From Terriglobia bacterium (GTDB taxonomy: Bacteria; Acidobacteriota; Terriglobia; UBA7540), in NCBI GenBank assembly GCA_030049455.1, contig JASIKV010000060.1, positions 1 to 7,122 of the forward strand: a stretch of 7,122 nucleotides of DNA, read 5' to 3'. The position numbers and the translations under genes were made by a program. Each line of letters begins with the position of its first letter. Within the stretch, counting starts at the first letter, position 1. Shown here piece by piece: positions 5,438 through 7,122 of the stretch. The notes beneath the pieces are model-generated. The model did not search any database. It was not told where the DNA came from and saw nothing but the letters and a program-made list of their open reading frames with translations.

Positions 5438-6271
5438 TTGGCGCGCAAGCCCATCATTACCCTCATCACCGATTTTGATACCACCGATCATTTTGTCGGT
5501 ACGATGAAGGGGGTGATTTACGGCATCAATCCCGACGTCGAAATCGTAGACATCTGCCACAAGGTTGCTTCCTACGACATTTTTGACGCCGCCTTCACGC
5601 TGTCGCAAAGCTACCGGTTCTTTCCCTCCGACACGATTCACATGGTGGTGGTGGATCCGGGCGTTGGAACCTCGCGCCGTCCGCTGCTGGTGCGCAGCAT
5701 GAATTACAAATTTGTGGCGCCCGATAACGGCGTCCTCTCGCTGATCTACGAGCGCGAGGAGAACGTGGATGTCCGTCACATCACCTCCGACCATTACTTT
5801 CTCAATCCCGTCAGCGCCACATTCCAGGGCCGCGACGTTTTTGCGCCCGTCGCCGCCTGGCTGAGCAAGTGGGTGGAGGTCGATAAGTTCGGCGACTCCA
5901 TAAGCGACTTTACCAAATTCACTTCGCCGCGCCCCAAGAAGGTGGCTGACAATCTGATTAAGGGCGTCGTGCTGAAGATCGACAAGTTCGGGAACATCAT
6001 CACCAATCTTCAGCCGGAAGACCTTCCCCAGCTTTTTGCCGAAACCCCGCCGCCCTTCAAATTCATCATCAACCAGCAGGAAATCACTAAACTAAACCTG
6101 GCGTACTCCATGGGCAAGCCTTCGGAGCTGTTTGCCATCGTAGGCAGCACCGGCTATCTCGAAATCTGCACCAACCGAGGATCAGCCGCGAAAATCCTGA
6201 ACGTGAACCGCGGGGTGGAAGTCGGCGTGATGCTGGGCTCGCCATCGCCGGCCGCTCCGGAACCGGCATAA
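5438..6271 (+). CDS. SAM hydroxide adenosyltransferase family protein (DUF62)
   Basis: The 277-residue protein belongs to the family that includes SAM hydrolases (S-adenosylmethionine + water to adenosine + methionine) and, more distantly, the fluorinase and chlorinase. The N-terminal domain starts ITLITDFDTTDHFVGTMKGVIYGINPDVEIVDICHKV (7-43), followed by VVVDPGVGTSRRPLLV (70-85) and VAPDNGVLSLIY (93-104). The C-terminal barrel holds VLKIDKFGNIITNL (178-191) and SELFAIVGSTGYLEICTNRGSAAKIL (229-254). The described Asp/Arg/His triad maps to Asp73, Arg80 and residue 130, but the usual TFHGRD motif reads TFQGRD (128-133), so the histidine is Gln130. Water activation may therefore be altered. A proline-rich tail (PSPAAPEPA) ends the protein. 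The start is TTG, with an optimal ribosome binding site. It is likely transcribed alone and is convergent with the bactofilin gene 46 bp away. Confidence 0.92.
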   Translation: MARKPIITLITDFDTTDHFVGTMKGVIYGINPDVEIVDICHKVASYDIFDAAFTLSQSYRFFPSDTIHMVVVDPGVGTSRRPLLVRSMNYKFVAPDNGVLSLIYEREENVDVRHITSDHYFLNPVSATFQGRDVFAPVAAWLSKWVEVDKFGDSISDFTKFTSPRPKKVADNLIKGVVLKIDKFGNIITNLQPEDLPQLFAETPPPFKFIINQQEITKLNLAYSMGKPSELFAIVGSTGYLEICTNRGSAAKILNVNRGVEVGVMLGSPSPAAPEPA

Positions 6272-6317
6272 GGGCAGAATCCGCCCCCAAAGACTTTCAT
6301 CTTTCACAAACCTGCCA

Positions 6318-6836
6318 TTACGCCGTGGTTTCCGCCGCGTGCAGGGGCGTATAAATCTTCGCGGATTCCTGTTCGTTTTCCCGGATAATCTCAATCTTGC
6401 CCTTGAAATACGCACCATCCTCGATGGAGATTCCCGGGGCAAGCAAGTCACCCACCACGTGGCCTGACTTGTGGATCTCCAGCCGCTCCCGCACGGAGAT
6501 ATTGCCGTGCACGGAGCCGTGGATAACCACACGGGTCGCCTGAATATCGGCCTTTACCTTTCCTTCCGGCCCGACGGTTACGCAATGGCCAGGCACATTG
6601 ACTGAGCCTTCGAAGTTCCCGGCGATCATCAGATCCTCGCTGCCGGACAGTTCTCCCTTGAAAACCAGCGAGCGGCCCAGCAGCGTGCGGCCGGAGTCCA
6701 TTGAAACCATTGAAGATGACAAAGTTGATTTGGATGTGTCCAACATGGGTTTATCCTCTAGGGGGTTTACTAGCGGCGGAACCGCCGGCACATATTGCAC
6801 CGGGGCCGCCATTGTTGTTTTCTTATCCCGCCACAT
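6318..6836 (-). CDS. Bactofilin (polymer-forming cytoskeletal protein)
   Basis: The 172-residue protein has a proline-rich, disordered N-terminus (residues 1-50) and a bactofilin (DUF583) beta-helix domain at about 51-150. The domain shows the repeating short strands separated by glycines: GRSLVFKGELSGSEDLMIAGNFEGSVNV, TVGPEGKVKADIQATRVVIHGSVHGNI, LEIHKSGHVVGDLLAPGISIEDGAYFKGKIEI. A short charged tail follows. Bactofilins polymerise without nucleotide into filaments beneath the inner membrane and affect cell shape, wall synthesis or positioning of other proteins. ATG 6834-6836 has GAGGA ten bases upstream and gives MWRDKK, which resembles the short N-terminal membrane-targeting end of bactofilins (Met, aromatic residue, then Lys/Arg). 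A second start, ATG 6744-6746 (Met31), has a stronger AGAGGA seven bases upstream and would yield a 142-residue form without that end. The gene is monocistronic here and convergent with the DUF62 gene. Confidence 0.92.
   Translation of the reverse strand: MWRDKKTTMAAPVQYVPAVPPLVNPLEDKPMLDTSKSTLSSSMVSMDSGRTLLGRSLVFKGELSGSEDLMIAGNFEGSVNVPGHCVTVGPEGKVKADIQATRVVIHGSVHGNISVRERLEIHKSGHVVGDLLAPGISIEDGAYFKGKIEIIRENEQESAKIYTPLHAAETTA
6754..6759 (-). promoter_or_regulatory. Internal Shine-Dalgarno before Met31 of the bactofilin
   Basis: On the minus strand, AGAGGA lies seven bases before an in-frame ATG (plus 6744-6746). It is a better match and spacing than the GAGGA (plus 6847-6851, ten bases) that precedes the first ATG. 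It could drive a shorter isoform or mark the only real start. The MW-initiated longer form is still preferred because that N-terminus looks family-like. Confidence 0.5.
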
Positions 6837-6920
6837 GAAAACTGGTTCCTCGTGAACTCAAGCACGGACTTGCCGCATCGATTTCTCTGAATTTGATTTG
6901 GCGTGCATTTCGCTTGCCAC

Positions 6921-6951
6921 AATATAAGATTCCTAACCTCCCGCGCGTCAA
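6921..6951 (-). promoter_or_regulatory. Predicted promoter of the bactofilin gene
   Basis: Read on the minus strand, TTGACG (plus 6946-6951, five of six to consensus) and TATATT (plus 6921-6926, five of six) are separated by 19 bp, which is longer than the ideal 17. A transcript starting near plus 6914 would have a leader of about 78 nt, containing the GAGGA ribosome binding site near its end. No other -10/-35 pair as good is seen in 6837-7122. Confidence 0.45.
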
Positions 6952-7122
6952 CACCTTGAACCCAATGAACGGAAGCGGCCCGGATTTCGAGTGTAAATGT
7001 TTCACGGCGATGGCAGAAATTGCGGATGGGTGACTCTCAGGCCTGCCCGCGCGCCCGAAATTCGGGGGTGGTTGCTCTGTCTACTTTTTGCCTCTGGCGA
7101 CCGGCTCCGAACTTCTGGTTTC
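6952..7122. other. Apparently non-coding end of the window
   Basis: I see no open frame with family resemblance on either strand and no tRNA-like cloverleaf. The only structure noticed is a perfect inverted repeat, CCCGAA-A-TTCGGG, at 7054-7066. The stretch probably lies upstream of the bactofilin promoter and of whatever gene follows outside the window. Confidence 0.4.

Noticed and set aside
6272..6317. Terminator in the convergent spacer between DUF62 and bactofilin genes
   Set aside because: Only a four-base GGGC/GCCC stem (6272-6286) and a five-base AAAGA/TCTTT stem are present, with no run of T after either.

Overview
The window looks like ordinary chromosomal sequence from a moderately GC-rich (roughly 58-60% by eye) free-living bacterium. 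The combination of a phosphoketolase, an Nramp transporter next to a UspA protein, an aldo/keto reductase beginning ATSDGTERYRRRF with a GLWLSSIGIGTYLG strand, a bactofilin beginning MW, and intergenic spacers built from CTGA/ATGACC-type short repeats is what I would expect from an Acidobacteriota chromosome. That assignment is inference from memory of such genomes. No rRNA, tRNA, CRISPR array, transposase or phage gene is visible.

Layout from left to right. (1) 1-675, plus: the last 224 codons of a xylulose-5-phosphate/fructose-6-phosphate phosphoketolase, whose 5' part lies outside the window. (2) 737-1296, minus: a ParD/ParE-type type II toxin-antitoxin pair, antitoxin first, 2 nt apart, convergent with the phosphoketolase. 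(3) 1297-1401: a 105-bp divergent control region with a perfect TTGACA box and a 10-bp tandem repeat. The likely start sites of both the antitoxin and the transporter transcripts fall at or next to the ATG, so both messages may be leaderless. (4) 1402-3237, plus: an Nramp (MntH-like) divalent metal transporter followed by a UspA-family protein, separated by a 45-nt near-perfect hairpin. (5) 3343-5292, plus: an aldo/keto reductase with an intact Asp/Tyr/Lys/His tetrad, then, 9 nt downstream, a soluble TPR protein, probably cotranscribed. (6) 5438-6271, plus: a SAM hydroxide adenosyltransferase (DUF62) with a TTG start and a strong AGGAG ribosome binding site. (7) 6318-6836, minus: a bactofilin, convergent with the previous gene, with two credible translation starts. 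(8) 6837-7122: bactofilin leader and promoter, then about 170 bp in which I see no gene.

There is no single multi-gene pathway. The genes cover central carbon metabolism, metal uptake and stress, redox chemistry, SAM breakdown and cytoskeleton. The points most worth a second look are the divergent leaderless-looking promoters with a 10-bp tandem repeat, the hairpin holding the only Shine-Dalgarno-like sequence before the usp gene, the His-to-Gln change in the DUF62 active-site motif, and the possible long and short forms of the bactofilin, of which only the long one would carry the MWRDKK membrane-targeting-like end. I found no convincing evidence of an undescribed multi-gene system.
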